A DNA stretch of 9,566 bases from an uncultured Burkholderiales bacterium (GTDB taxonomy: Bacteria; Pseudomonadota; Gammaproteobacteria; Burkholderiales; Burkholderiaceae). Within the stretch, counting starts at the first letter, position 1, and the number at the start of each line of letters is the position of its first letter. This document shows positions 1 through 6,215 of the stretch, piece after piece. The stretch is from assembly GCA_903845315.1 (NCBI GenBank), contig CAIMWY010000134.1, forward strand, positions 1 through 9,566, given 5' to 3'. A program made the position numbers and the translations under genes. Below the pieces are notes generated by a model. That model saw nothing but the letters and a program-made list of their open reading frames with translations, was not told the origin of the DNA and made no database searches.

Positions 1-559
1 CGCCATCGTCCAAGTCGTAATCAAAGGCCCACATCATTTGGTGGTGGGTATCGGCAAAGTACAGGGTCTTGTCGTCGGGACTCCAGCACAAGGCATTGGG
101 CAACACAAACCCATCGAGCATGGCGTGGCAGCTGTGGTCGGGGTCCAAGCGGTACAACACACCCATAGGCTCGCGCAGTGTGTCGTGCATGCTGCCGGCC
201 CAAAAGCGTCCACGCCGATCGCATTTGCCGTCGTTCAGGCGCATGCCAGCAACTCCCAAGCCGGGGTCGCAAATCAACGAGGGCGCCAAAGGCTGCGCTG
301 GGTCATAGCCATAAAAACCACCCGGTGTGGCCAACACCACACCACCAGACTCGCGCAAGGCGATGGATCCGGTCACCATCTCGGGGGCCAAACGCCACGC
401 GCGGTGTGCGCCGGTGCTGGGGTCATACGACTGCAAGGCAGGACGCCGCACATCAATCCACCACAGCTGACGTGTGCGGTCACACCACAGCGGCACCTCG
501 CCCAAGATGTCGGCGCCTTGAACCACGCATTCGAGCGTTGGATTAATTTGGGCTTGCAT
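1..559 (-). CDS. SMP-30/gluconolactonase/LRE family protein, C-terminus cut by window edge
   Basis: The minus-strand frame is open from 559 to the left edge and gives 186 residues of a family that is usually about 290-300, so roughly the last third is missing. Members are calcium- or zinc-dependent six-bladed beta-propeller lactonases. Visible family signatures are GEVPLW (20-25), LNDGKCDRRGRFWAGSM (108-124) and PNALCWSPDDKTLYFADT (154-171). By comparison with human SMP30, Glu21, Asn109 and Asn155 match metal or substrate ligands; the final Asp ligand lies beyond the window. I see no signal peptide, so a cytoplasmic enzyme is likely. The ATG at 559 follows the RraA stop by 11 bases but has only a weak ribosome binding site. 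An in-frame GTG at 574 overlaps that stop as GTGA and would add five residues by translational coupling. It is the last gene visible in the Bug-SDR-RraA operon. A lactonase fits downstream of a dehydrogenase; the lactone itself cannot be named. Confidence 0.9.
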   Translation of the reverse strand, partial: MQAQINPTLECVVQGADILGEVPLWCDRTRQLWWIDVRRPALQSYDPSTGAHRAWRLAPEMVTGSIALRESGGVVLATPGGFYGYDPAQPLAPSLICDPGLGVAGMRLNDGKCDRRGRFWAGSMHDTLREPMGVLYRLDPDHSCHAMLDGFVLPNALCWSPDDKTLYFADTHHQMMWAFDYDLDDG

Positions 560-570
560 GGCGGCGTCTA

Positions 571-1296
571 TCACTTGTATTTGGTTTTGGCCAAGGTGGC
601 GATGCCCACCCCGGTAGCAATGTCGGCCTTTTGGCGGCTGTCGCCCTGGTCAATGTGCTCAGCCTCTTGCAACACCGCTTCCACATGGGTGAATGGCACA
701 AACACCACACCGGCTTCGTCGGCCACCACCAAGTCACCCGCATCCACCTGCACCTTGGCAATGCGCACTTTGCCGTTGATCTCAATCGTCTCCAGACGCC
801 ACTTGCCCGTGATGGGCGTGACCCCTTGGGCCCAAATCGGAAAGCCCAATTCACGCGACACTGTGGGGTCGCGGTACGAGCCATCAATCACCGCCCCCGC
901 GCAACCCGCACGGTGCGCCAGTGTGGCCGACTGACCCCCCATGTTGGAGATGCCCAGCAAACCCTGAATCACCACCACATCACCCGGCTCTGCCAGGTTG
1001 TAGGCTTCGTGTTCACCCATCTTGCCCACCTTGCTGGTGGCGCTGCGCAGTGGCGTTTCGTGGCGCTCCACATTGCGCACCGTCACCGCTTGGCCCACCA
1101 TGCGCTGGGCATACAGCGAGGGCTTCAAGGTCGACGCTGCAATGGCACCCAAGAGGCCTAGGTTGTCCATCGCGTCGGACACCGCGCCGGTCAAATCATC
1201 GAGTTGGCGATAACGCTGCAAGAGCTCGGGGCTCAAGCGCGTGAGCGTCATTTTTTTCACGGCCTCTGCGGGCACACGTCCAGTGAGTTGTTTCAT
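571..1296 (-). CDS. RraA family protein (HMG/CHA aldolase-like fold)
   Basis: This 241-residue protein carries the RraA/HMG-aldolase signature: a Gly-rich stretch GISNMGGQSAT (115-125), AGAVIDGSYRD (133-143), PIW..GVTP (153-161) and VDAGDLVVADEAGVV (184-198). Arg142-Asp143 correspond to the pyruvate-binding Arg and metal-binding Asp of class II 4-hydroxy-4-methyl-2-oxoglutarate/4-carboxy-4-hydroxy-2-oxoadipate aldolases. The family includes such aldolases, oxaloacetate decarboxylases and the E. coli RNase E inhibitor RraA. A catabolic setting (SDR 4 bases upstream, lactonase 11 bases downstream, Bug receptor leading the operon) argues for a metabolic enzyme and against RNase regulation. Residue 121, 21 before Arg142, is Gly where E. 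coli RraA and, as I recall, the aldolases have Asp, so the classic aldolase activity is uncertain. The protein is longer at the N-terminus than the roughly 160-residue E. coli RraA. The first ATG has a poor ribosome binding site; an ATG at 1251 (residue 16) is an alternative start. Confidence 0.88.
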   Translation of the reverse strand: MKQLTGRVPAEAVKKMTLTRLSPELLQRYRQLDDLTGAVSDAMDNLGLLGAIAASTLKPSLYAQRMVGQAVTVRNVERHETPLRSATSKVGKMGEHEAYNLAEPGDVVVIQGLLGISNMGGQSATLAHRAGCAGAVIDGSYRDPTVSRELGFPIWAQGVTPITGKWRLETIEINGKVRIAKVQVDAGDLVVADEAGVVFVPFTHVEAVLQEAEHIDQGDSRQKADIATGVGIATLAKTKYK

Positions 1297-1300
1297 GGCT

Positions 1301-2062
1301 TTAGCTCATCAATCCGCCATCGACCATGTGCACCGTGCCCGTGACGTAAGTGCTCAAGTCGCTGGCCAAATACAACACCGCACCAGCGATTTCGCGGGCT
1401 GAGGCATGGCGCTTCAAAGGCACGGCTTGGTTGAGTTGCTCGGTGACGTTGATGCCCAGCATCTTGCCCATCTCCACTTCGATGCCGGTTTGAAACGCGT
1501 TGTCGACCGGGCCAGGGTGAATGCTGTTGACCCGAATGCCACGCGATGCCGCCGAACGCGAGGCCACACGCATCACGCCAATTTGTGCATGCTTGGCCGT
1601 GACATAAGCCATGTTCACGCCAGCGCCACCGCGCACCCCAGAGATGCTGGAGGTGATGATGATGCTCCCCCCATCGTTCATCTGCGGCAGCCCGTACTTG
1701 CAGGCCAAGAAAGCGCCTTTGGCATGGATCGTCAACGTGGTGTCGAAAATATCTTCGGGGTACTCCTCCACACGCGCATTGCGACCTGCATTGCCAGCGT
1801 TGCTGAAGATCACATCGATCTTGCCCCACTTGGCCACGATGGCTTCAAACGAAGCCGCCACACGCGCCGCATCGGTCACGTCACAGGCAAAGGCAAACAC
1901 ATGCGGGCTGTTCAAACTTTGTACCGCCGCATCCAAGGCGCTGGGGTCGAGGTCGACCAACATCACCTTGGCGCCTTCTTCTAAAAAGCGTTGAGCCGAG
2001 GCCAAGCCAATGCTGCCAGCGCCTCCGGTGACCACGCACACCTTACCGTCTAACAATGCCAT
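1301..2062 (-). CDS. SDR family NAD(P)-dependent oxidoreductase
   Basis: A classical short-chain dehydrogenase/reductase of 253 residues, the usual family length. Numbered from the ATG at 2062, it has the Rossmann motif TGGAGSIG (12-19), an acidic residue ending strand 2 (Asp37 in VDLD, favouring NAD over NADP), CDV (60-62) for adenine binding, NAG (88-90), catalytic Ser139, Tyr153 and Lys157 in a YVTAK motif, and a PG motif (183-184). No transmembrane segment or signal peptide is visible, so it is cytoplasmic. The frame can be extended to a TTG at 2077, but the ATG at 2062 has a good GGAGAA ribosome binding site five bases upstream, inside the 11-base gap after the Bug gene, so I chose it. 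It is second in the operon and is expected to oxidise a hydroxyl group of the imported compound or of its ring-opened product. The exact substrate cannot be read from the sequence. Confidence 0.95.
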   Translation of the reverse strand: MALLDGKVCVVTGGAGSIGLASAQRFLEEGAKVMLVDLDPSALDAAVQSLNSPHVFAFACDVTDAARVAASFEAIVAKWGKIDVIFSNAGNAGRNARVEEYPEDIFDTTLTIHAKGAFLACKYGLPQMNDGGSIIITSSISGVRGGAGVNMAYVTAKHAQIGVMRVASRSAASRGIRVNSIHPGPVDNAFQTGIEVEMGKMLGINVTEQLNQAVPLKRHASAREIAGAVLYLASDLSTYVTGTVHMVDGGLMS

Positions 2063-2073
2063 GACTTCTCCAT

Positions 2074-3048
2074 TCAATCCAGCTTGGCGCCAGAAATTTT
2101 GATACGTTGCTCTTGGCGCACGCGGTCGCGCGCGGCATACGTCACGAACTCTTCGGGTGAACTGGCCACCAACTCAAACGCGTAGGCGTCGATGTAGCGC
2201 TCACGAAATGCCGGATCCCGCACGATGCGTTGCACATCCGCTGCGATCTTGGCCACCACGTCTTTCGAGGTTTCACGCGGCGCAAACAGGCCGATGTTGA
2301 AATTGGCATCGATGTTTTCAAAACCTGCTTCGATCAAGGTGGGTACATTGGGCAACAACTTGGCGCGTTGCCCACCCGAAATGGCCAAAGCCTTGAGCTT
2401 GCCTGCCTTGATGTGTTGGTCCAGCACAGACACCGCGCCAAACGCAGCCTCAATTTGGCCACTCAGCATGTCTTGAATGACGGGTGCCAAACCCTTGTAG
2501 GGCACATGGTTCAAGGTGATGCCAGCGCGGTTTTCCAACCAGGCCATCGACAAGTGGGTCACATTACCAATCCCGGTAGAGCCATACGCCACTTTGCCTG
2601 GGCGTTGCTTGGCGTACTCGACAAACTCTTTCACCGTGTTGACGGGCATGCTGGCCGGCACAAACAAGGCCATATTGGCCACGGCAATGCGCGTGACCGG
2701 TGCAAACGCATTCACCGGGTCATAAGGCAACTTGGAAAACAAAAATTGGTTTTGTGAAATCACGGGGTCGGTGGCCATCAACAGCGAATAGCCATCGCCT
2801 TTTGACGTGGCAATGTTCTCAGCCCCCACGATCTCGTTGGCGCCTGGGCGGTTGTCCACCACCACGGTTTGTCCCCAGGCCTCGGTCAGGCGCGCCGACA
2901 GCGCCCGCGCAATCACATCCACGGGACCACCCGCCGACAAAGGCACCACGATGCGCACAGGCTTAGAAGGAAATGGCTGCGCCCACCCTAGAACAGGTGC
3001 GCTGAGCACCACCAATGCCAAGCTTGCTGCACGTAAAAACTGTTTCAT
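2074..3048 (-). CDS. Bug family (TctC-like) periplasmic solute-binding protein, first copy
   Basis: A 324-residue extracytoplasmic receptor of the tripartite tricarboxylate transporter (Bug) family, at normal family length. It has an N-terminal signal peptide (Lys/Arg start, hydrophobic 7-20, likely cut after GWA at 23). Family motifs follow: KPVRIVVPLSAGGPVD (29-44, ligand-binding loop), VDNRPGAN (64-71), GDGYSLL (84-90), YGSTGIGNVTHL (155-166) and VPYKG (182-186). Such proteins bind carboxylates or other small acidic solutes in a Venus-flytrap cleft, the AGG-x2-D loop contacting a carboxylate. The start ATG has an excellent AAGGAGA ribosome binding site six bases upstream. It leads the operon with SDR, RraA and SMP-30 genes, which suggests that its ligand is the pathway substrate. 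No TctA/TctB membrane genes are in the window, so it would borrow a transporter encoded elsewhere or act only as a sensor receptor. Confidence 0.95.
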   Translation of the reverse strand: MKQFLRAASLALVVLSAPVLGWAQPFPSKPVRIVVPLSAGGPVDVIARALSARLTEAWGQTVVVDNRPGANEIVGAENIATSKGDGYSLLMATDPVISQNQFLFSKLPYDPVNAFAPVTRIAVANMALFVPASMPVNTVKEFVEYAKQRPGKVAYGSTGIGNVTHLSMAWLENRAGITLNHVPYKGLAPVIQDMLSGQIEAAFGAVSVLDQHIKAGKLKALAISGGQRAKLLPNVPTLIEAGFENIDANFNIGLFAPRETSKDVVAKIAADVQRIVRDPAFRERYIDAYAFELVASSPEEFVTYAARDRVRQEQRIKISGAKLD

Positions 3049-3279
3049 GAAAGTCTCCTTTTAAATCGTTCAATCTGAAATTCTTTTCCATCGACCCTGA
3101 TGCTGAGTTGATGCACCCCCGCCGTCCAGCGATTCATTTCCCTGAGGGTGGCGTTGTGATCAATTTTCAGATTAGAGTCTGCGCCTTGTCGAGGTCGTTT
3201 TTACCTAGGCCTGTGCTGTGCGTGACAGCGCTGATCACCGCTTGCTCTTACCGTCACTTTGTCTCATTTGAAAGGTTCC
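3049..3279. promoter_or_regulatory. Divergent intergenic region between the Bug operon and the quinone reductase gene
   Basis: This 231-base non-coding stretch must hold the promoter of the minus-strand Bug-SDR-RraA-SMP30 operon and that of the plus-strand reductase gene. It is more AT-rich than the flanking genes. The clearest structure is an inverted pair of nine-base words, AATCTGAAA (3072-3080) and TTTCAGATT (3165-3173). I could not place convincing -35/-10 boxes. No regulator gene lies beside this region in the window. Confidence 0.6.
3072..3173. repeat. Widely spaced inverted repeat AATCTGAAA / TTTCAGATT
   Basis: Two perfect nine-base inverted copies lie at 3072-3080 and 3165-3173, with 84 bases between them. 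The similarity extends weakly beyond the core (AATCTGAAA-TT against AATCTGAAAATT on the opposite strand). One copy sits near the start of the Bug operon, the other nearer the reductase promoter side. They could be paired binding sites of a regulator of the divergent promoters. Chance cannot be excluded at this length. Confidence 0.35.
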
Positions 3280-4260
3280 ATGATGAAAGCTGCTTGGTAC
3301 AACCACAACGGTGAAGCTGTTGACGTGTTGACGTTGGGTGAACTGCCCACACCACAACCCGCCGCTGGTGAAGTGCGCGTCAAACTCGCCACCTCAGGCG
3401 TCAACCCATCGGATGTGAAATCTCGCAAAACGCGGCCCATCACCGATGCCGAAATCATTCCCCACAGCGATGGCGCTGGCGTGATCGACGCGGTAGGTGC
3501 AGGCGTTTCACCGGCGCGCATCGGCGAGCGCGTGTGGATTTGGAATGGCCAGTGGCAACGCCCCTGGGGAACCGCCTGTGAATACATCGCCCTGCCCGAG
3601 CAACAGGCGGTAGCGCTGCCCGCACACATCGACTTTGCCGCTGCCGCTTGCTTTGGCATTCCAGCCCTCACGGCCGTTCAAGCCATTCATTTGGCGGGAA
3701 ACCTCAAAGGCAAAACCGTGTTGGTCATTGCCGCCTCATCTGCCGTGGGTCACTACGCAGCACAACTCGCGGTGCTGCAAGGGGCACGCGTGATTGGCAC
3801 CGTGGGCTCGCCCGCCAAAGCCGAAAATGTGCGCAGCGTGGGCGTACAAGAAGTCATTCACTACAAAACCGAGTCGGTGAGTGAGCGCATCAAAGAAATC
3901 ACCCAAGGGCAAGGCGTGGATGTGGTGATCGACATGGACTTCTCCACCTCGCACCGTCTCACCGCCGATGGCAGCATCAAACGCCACGGCAGCTTGGTGT
4001 GCTATGGCTCCAACGTAGCGGGTGATGTGGCGGTGAACTTCAGGCCGCTGCTGTGGAACTCGATCACCATGAAGTTCTTCTTGGTCTATGACTTGACAAC
4101 TGAAGACCGTCAGCATGGTCTGCGCTATTTGACAGAGCTGCTCAACAAAAACGTGTTGGTGCATGCGGTGGCTGCGCAGTACCCCTTGCAAGACATGGTC
4201 AAGGCCCACCAAGCCGTGGAAGGCGGTCAGGTGTTGGGCAACGTCGTGGTCACCCTTTGA
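3280..4260 (+). CDS. MDR-superfamily NADPH:quinone reductase-like oxidoreductase (zinc-free)
   Basis: A 326-residue medium-chain dehydrogenase/reductase of the quinone oxidoreductase branch. The N-terminal GroES-like domain contains SGVNPSDVKSR (39-49), PHSDGAGVI (61-69) and GERVW (82-86). The Rossmann domain has VIAASSAVGHYAAQLA (149-164). The NPxD motif replaces the zinc-binding Cys of alcohol dehydrogenases and there is no structural Cys cluster, so it should not bind zinc. The protein probably uses NAD(P)H to reduce quinones or activated C=C bonds. The nucleotide loop is unusual: relatives often read TGGAGAVGHY, here AASSAVGHY, so two or three Gly are lost. AAAGG at 3271-3275 serves as ribosome binding site; it is four bases from the ATG at 3280 and seven from the ATG at 3283, which may be the true start and gives the family-like MKAAWY beginning. 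The TTG at 3259 is unlikely. It is a single gene, divergent from the Bug operon. Confidence 0.92.
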   Translation: MMKAAWYNHNGEAVDVLTLGELPTPQPAAGEVRVKLATSGVNPSDVKSRKTRPITDAEIIPHSDGAGVIDAVGAGVSPARIGERVWIWNGQWQRPWGTACEYIALPEQQAVALPAHIDFAAAACFGIPALTAVQAIHLAGNLKGKTVLVIAASSAVGHYAAQLAVLQGARVIGTVGSPAKAENVRSVGVQEVIHYKTESVSERIKEITQGQGVDVVIDMDFSTSHRLTADGSIKRHGSLVCYGSNVAGDVAVNFRPLLWNSITMKFFLVYDLTTEDRQHGLRYLTELLNKNVLVHAVAAQYPLQDMVKAHQAVEGGQVLGNVVVTL

Positions 4261-4262
4261 GT

Positions 4263-4281
4263 CGTGCGCTGCGACCGCACG
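4263..4281. terminator. GC-rich hairpin between convergent genes, possible weak bidirectional terminator
   Basis: CGTGCG (4263-4268) and CGCACG (4276-4281) form a perfect six-base-pair stem with a seven-base loop just after the reductase stop. It lies in the 37-base gap between convergent genes, which is a natural terminator position. No T-run follows on either strand, so it is not a classic intrinsic terminator. Confidence 0.4.
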
Positions 4282-4297
4282 GCGCAATGTTCAACTT

Positions 4298-4582
4298 TCA
4301 GTGCAAAGGCACAAAGAGTTCTGCCGCCCGCTTTGAAGGCAAGCCACTGTCATGGGCCAGTTGTTCGATAGAAGCCATCATCTCCTTGGACACGCCAAGG
4401 GGATGACGGTAGACCTCCATCCACGTCTCCATGCCTTCGGCTGAGGGCTCGGGGCGCTGCAACAACTCCACCCCCATACCGGGCCAACCCTGCATGACTG
4501 CTTGCTGAAAGTCATACACCCGTGCGAGCCACTGCGCGTGCTCGGACACGGGCAATTTGTAGTACACAAACAATGTGATCAT
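4298..4582 (-). CDS. DUF4936 family small protein
   Basis: A 94-residue soluble protein matching the DUF4936 pattern as I know it: an N-terminal strand with VYYK (6-9), RPE (43-45) and the conserved ETWMEVY (52-58), with length near the family's usual 90. The family is of unknown function and found mostly in Burkholderiales; the alternating strands and helices suggest a ferredoxin-like (dimeric alpha-beta barrel) fold, which is inference. No signal peptide or membrane segment is present. The ATG at 4582 has only a weak AGG-type ribosome binding site. It lies 44 bases after the second Bug gene on the same strand and may be the last gene of the ubiD-ubiX-Bug unit, or may have its own promoter. 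It converges with the reductase gene. Confidence 0.7.
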   Translation of the reverse strand: MITLFVYYKLPVSEHAQWLARVYDFQQAVMQGWPGMGVELLQRPEPSAEGMETWMEVYRHPLGVSKEMMASIEQLAHDSGLPSKRAAELFVPLH

Positions 4583-4626
4583 GGTGGCCTGTCTTTCTTG
4601 GGTGAATGGGACTCAGGGAGCGCTCT

Positions 4627-5604
4627 TCATTGGCGTTCCAACTTCATGGTGGTGACCAAGTTGTTCCACTTGTCGATCTCGCTGGCCAAGATGTCGCGCA
4701 ACTCTTCGGGTGTGCCGCCCCGCGCATCAATGCCCACGTCTTGGAACTTGCTGCGCACGTCGGGCAAGGCCAAGGCGGCGTTGATTTCTTTGTTCAGACG
4801 TTCAATGATGGGCCGCGGTGTTTTGGCCGGTGCCGCCACACCGTTCCAAGCCGTCACGTTGTAGGCCTTGACACCGCTTTCCATGAGCGTTGGCACATCG
4901 GGCAAGCCACGGAAACGCGTGCCAGAAGACACGGCCATGGCCTTGATCTCGCCACCGCGAATCAAGGGCATGGCAGGCGAGATGATTTCAAACGCGACAG
5001 AAATGTCCTTGCTCTTGAGCGCCAGCATCAAAGACGGCGTGGTCTTGTAAGGCACGATGGTGGTGTTCAAACCCGTCAGGCTTTTGAAAAGCACGGCCGA
5101 CATGTGCTGTCCGCTACCCAAACTCACCGTGCCAATGTTGTGTTTCTCAGGATTGGCGCGGGCCTTGGTGATGAAGTCTTGCACGCTGTGGATGTCTGAG
5201 CTTTTGTCCACCAACATCACCACATCAAAAAATCCCATGGCGGAAATTGGCTGAAAGTCGCGCTTGATGTCGTAAGGCATCTTATTGAACATGGCCGCGC
5301 TCACTGCGTTGCCGTAGTTCATGTGCAGCAAGGTGTAACCATCGGGGTCGGCCTTGGCCACGGTTTCACCGGCCACAATGCCGCCGGCGCTGGGCTTGTT
5401 GTCCACCACCACCTGTTGACCCAAGGCGTCCGACAACTTTTGCGCCACCATGCGCGCCGTGATGTCGGCCACGCCACCGGGCGCGTAACCTACGACCAAA
5501 CGAATGGGCTTGTTGGGGTAGTTGCTAGATTGCGCCTGCGCCACGCTGCCCAGCAGGCCCACAGTCACCATCGCCAACCAGGCACAGATTTTTCGCGTTG
5601 TCAT
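4627..5604 (-). CDS. Bug family (TctC-like) periplasmic solute-binding protein, second copy
   Basis: A 325-residue receptor of the same family as the product of 2074-3048 but clearly diverged from it. A signal peptide (MTTRK start, hydrophobic 8-22) ends with AQA, probable cleavage after residue 24. Family motifs are KPIRLVVGYAPGGVAD (32-47), VDNKPSAGG (67-75), DPDGYTLL (86-93), GSGQHMS (163-169) and VPYKTTP (184-190). It would bind an acidic solute in the periplasm. Its ATG overlaps the ubiX stop by four bases (ATGA, 5601-5604), and a GGAG ribosome binding site lies seven bases upstream inside ubiX, so it is translationally coupled to the decarboxylase genes. That coupling suggests that its ligand is the acid handled by UbiD. 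No TctA/TctB partner is present in the window. The ligand-binding loop differs from that of the first copy (GYAPGGVAD against PLSAGGPVD), so different ligands are likely. Confidence 0.95.
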   Translation of the reverse strand: MTTRKICAWLAMVTVGLLGSVAQAQSSNYPNKPIRLVVGYAPGGVADITARMVAQKLSDALGQQVVVDNKPSAGGIVAGETVAKADPDGYTLLHMNYGNAVSAAMFNKMPYDIKRDFQPISAMGFFDVVMLVDKSSDIHSVQDFITKARANPEKHNIGTVSLGSGQHMSAVLFKSLTGLNTTIVPYKTTPSLMLALKSKDISVAFEIISPAMPLIRGGEIKAMAVSSGTRFRGLPDVPTLMESGVKAYNVTAWNGVAAPAKTPRPIIERLNKEINAALALPDVRSKFQDVGIDARGGTPEELRDILASEIDKWNNLVTTMKLERQ

Positions 5605-6215
5605 TCTTTATCTCCAGTTTTCCCCATGCCCGCCCAGCGTGCAATGAGATCGGTTTCGATGTCAAAAAGATCCAGACAGCGACCCACTGTGTGGTTGATC
5701 ATGTCGTCCAAGGTTTGGGGCCGTGCGTACAACGCAGGCACGGGCGGCATCAAAATGGCGCCGTTCTCGCAAGCCTGCGTCATAGCTTTGAGGTGGCCCG
5801 CATGCAATGGCGTCTCACGCACCATCAGCACCAAGCGGCGGCGCTCTTTGAGCACCACATCGGCGGCACGCGACAACAAGCCACTGGTCATGCCATACGC
5901 GATTTCTGACAGGGAGCGAATCGAGCACGGCGCGACCACCATGCCCATGGTCTTGAACGAACCCGAGGAAATGGTGGCGCCAATGTTTTTGGTGTTGTGC
6001 ACCTCGGTCGCCAAGGCTTCAACTTGCTTGTGGGTCAAGTCTGTTTCGGTGCTGAGGGTCAAGCGTGCAGCGTCACTCATCACCAAATGGGTTTCAATGC
6101 CAGAGCCTTGCAAGACCTGCAAAATGCGCACGCCATAAATCACGCCCGAGGCACCGCTGATACCCACAATCAGGCGACGAGGCGTTTGGCGATCAGAGCT
6201 AGACATGGCACTCAT
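5601..6215 (-). CDS. ubiX: UbiX family flavin prenyltransferase
   Basis: UbiX enzymes join a dimethylallyl group to FMN, making the prenylated FMN cofactor that UbiD decarboxylases need. This 204-residue protein has the FMN-binding GISGASG (18-24), SSGSF (83-87), APCS (95-98), VLKERRRLVLMVRETPLH (121-138) and the PPVPALY stretch (157-163). Lys123, Glu134, Tyr163 and Arg179 match Lys129, Glu140, Tyr169 and Arg185 of Pseudomonas aeruginosa UbiX at a constant offset of six, so the phosphate-binding and catalytic set appears complete. The start ATG overlaps the ubiD stop (ATGA, 6212-6215); a second ATG three codons later is possible. Placed between its client decarboxylase and a Bug receptor, it is most likely a dedicated cofactor supplier for the pathway and not the housekeeping ubiquinone-pathway copy. 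It may be equivalent to HmfG or other catabolic UbiX paralogues. Confidence 0.95.
   Translation of the reverse strand: MSAMSSSDRQTPRRLIVGISGASGVIYGVRILQVLQGSGIETHLVMSDAARLTLSTETDLTHKQVEALATEVHNTKNIGATISSGSFKTMGMVVAPCSIRSLSEIAYGMTSGLLSRAADVVLKERRRLVLMVRETPLHAGHLKAMTQACENGAILMPPVPALYARPQTLDDMINHTVGRCLDLFDIETDLIARWAGMGKTGDKE

Noticed and set aside
38..934. Long plus-strand open frame of 298 codons over the SMP-30 and RraA genes
   Set aside because: It is antisense to two genes with strong family motifs. Its translation is low-complexity, rich in His, Ala and Gln, and spans the junction of two real genes, as expected for a GC-rich shadow frame.
2063..2077. TTG start five codons upstream for the SDR
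   Set aside because: The GGAGAA at five bases before the ATG at 2062 lies within that extension, and the TTG itself has no ribosome binding site.
3259..3279. TTG start seven codons upstream for the quinone reductase
   Set aside because: The AAAGG ribosome binding site at 3271-3275 lies downstream of the TTG and fits the ATGs at 3280/3283, and the family begins MKAAWY.
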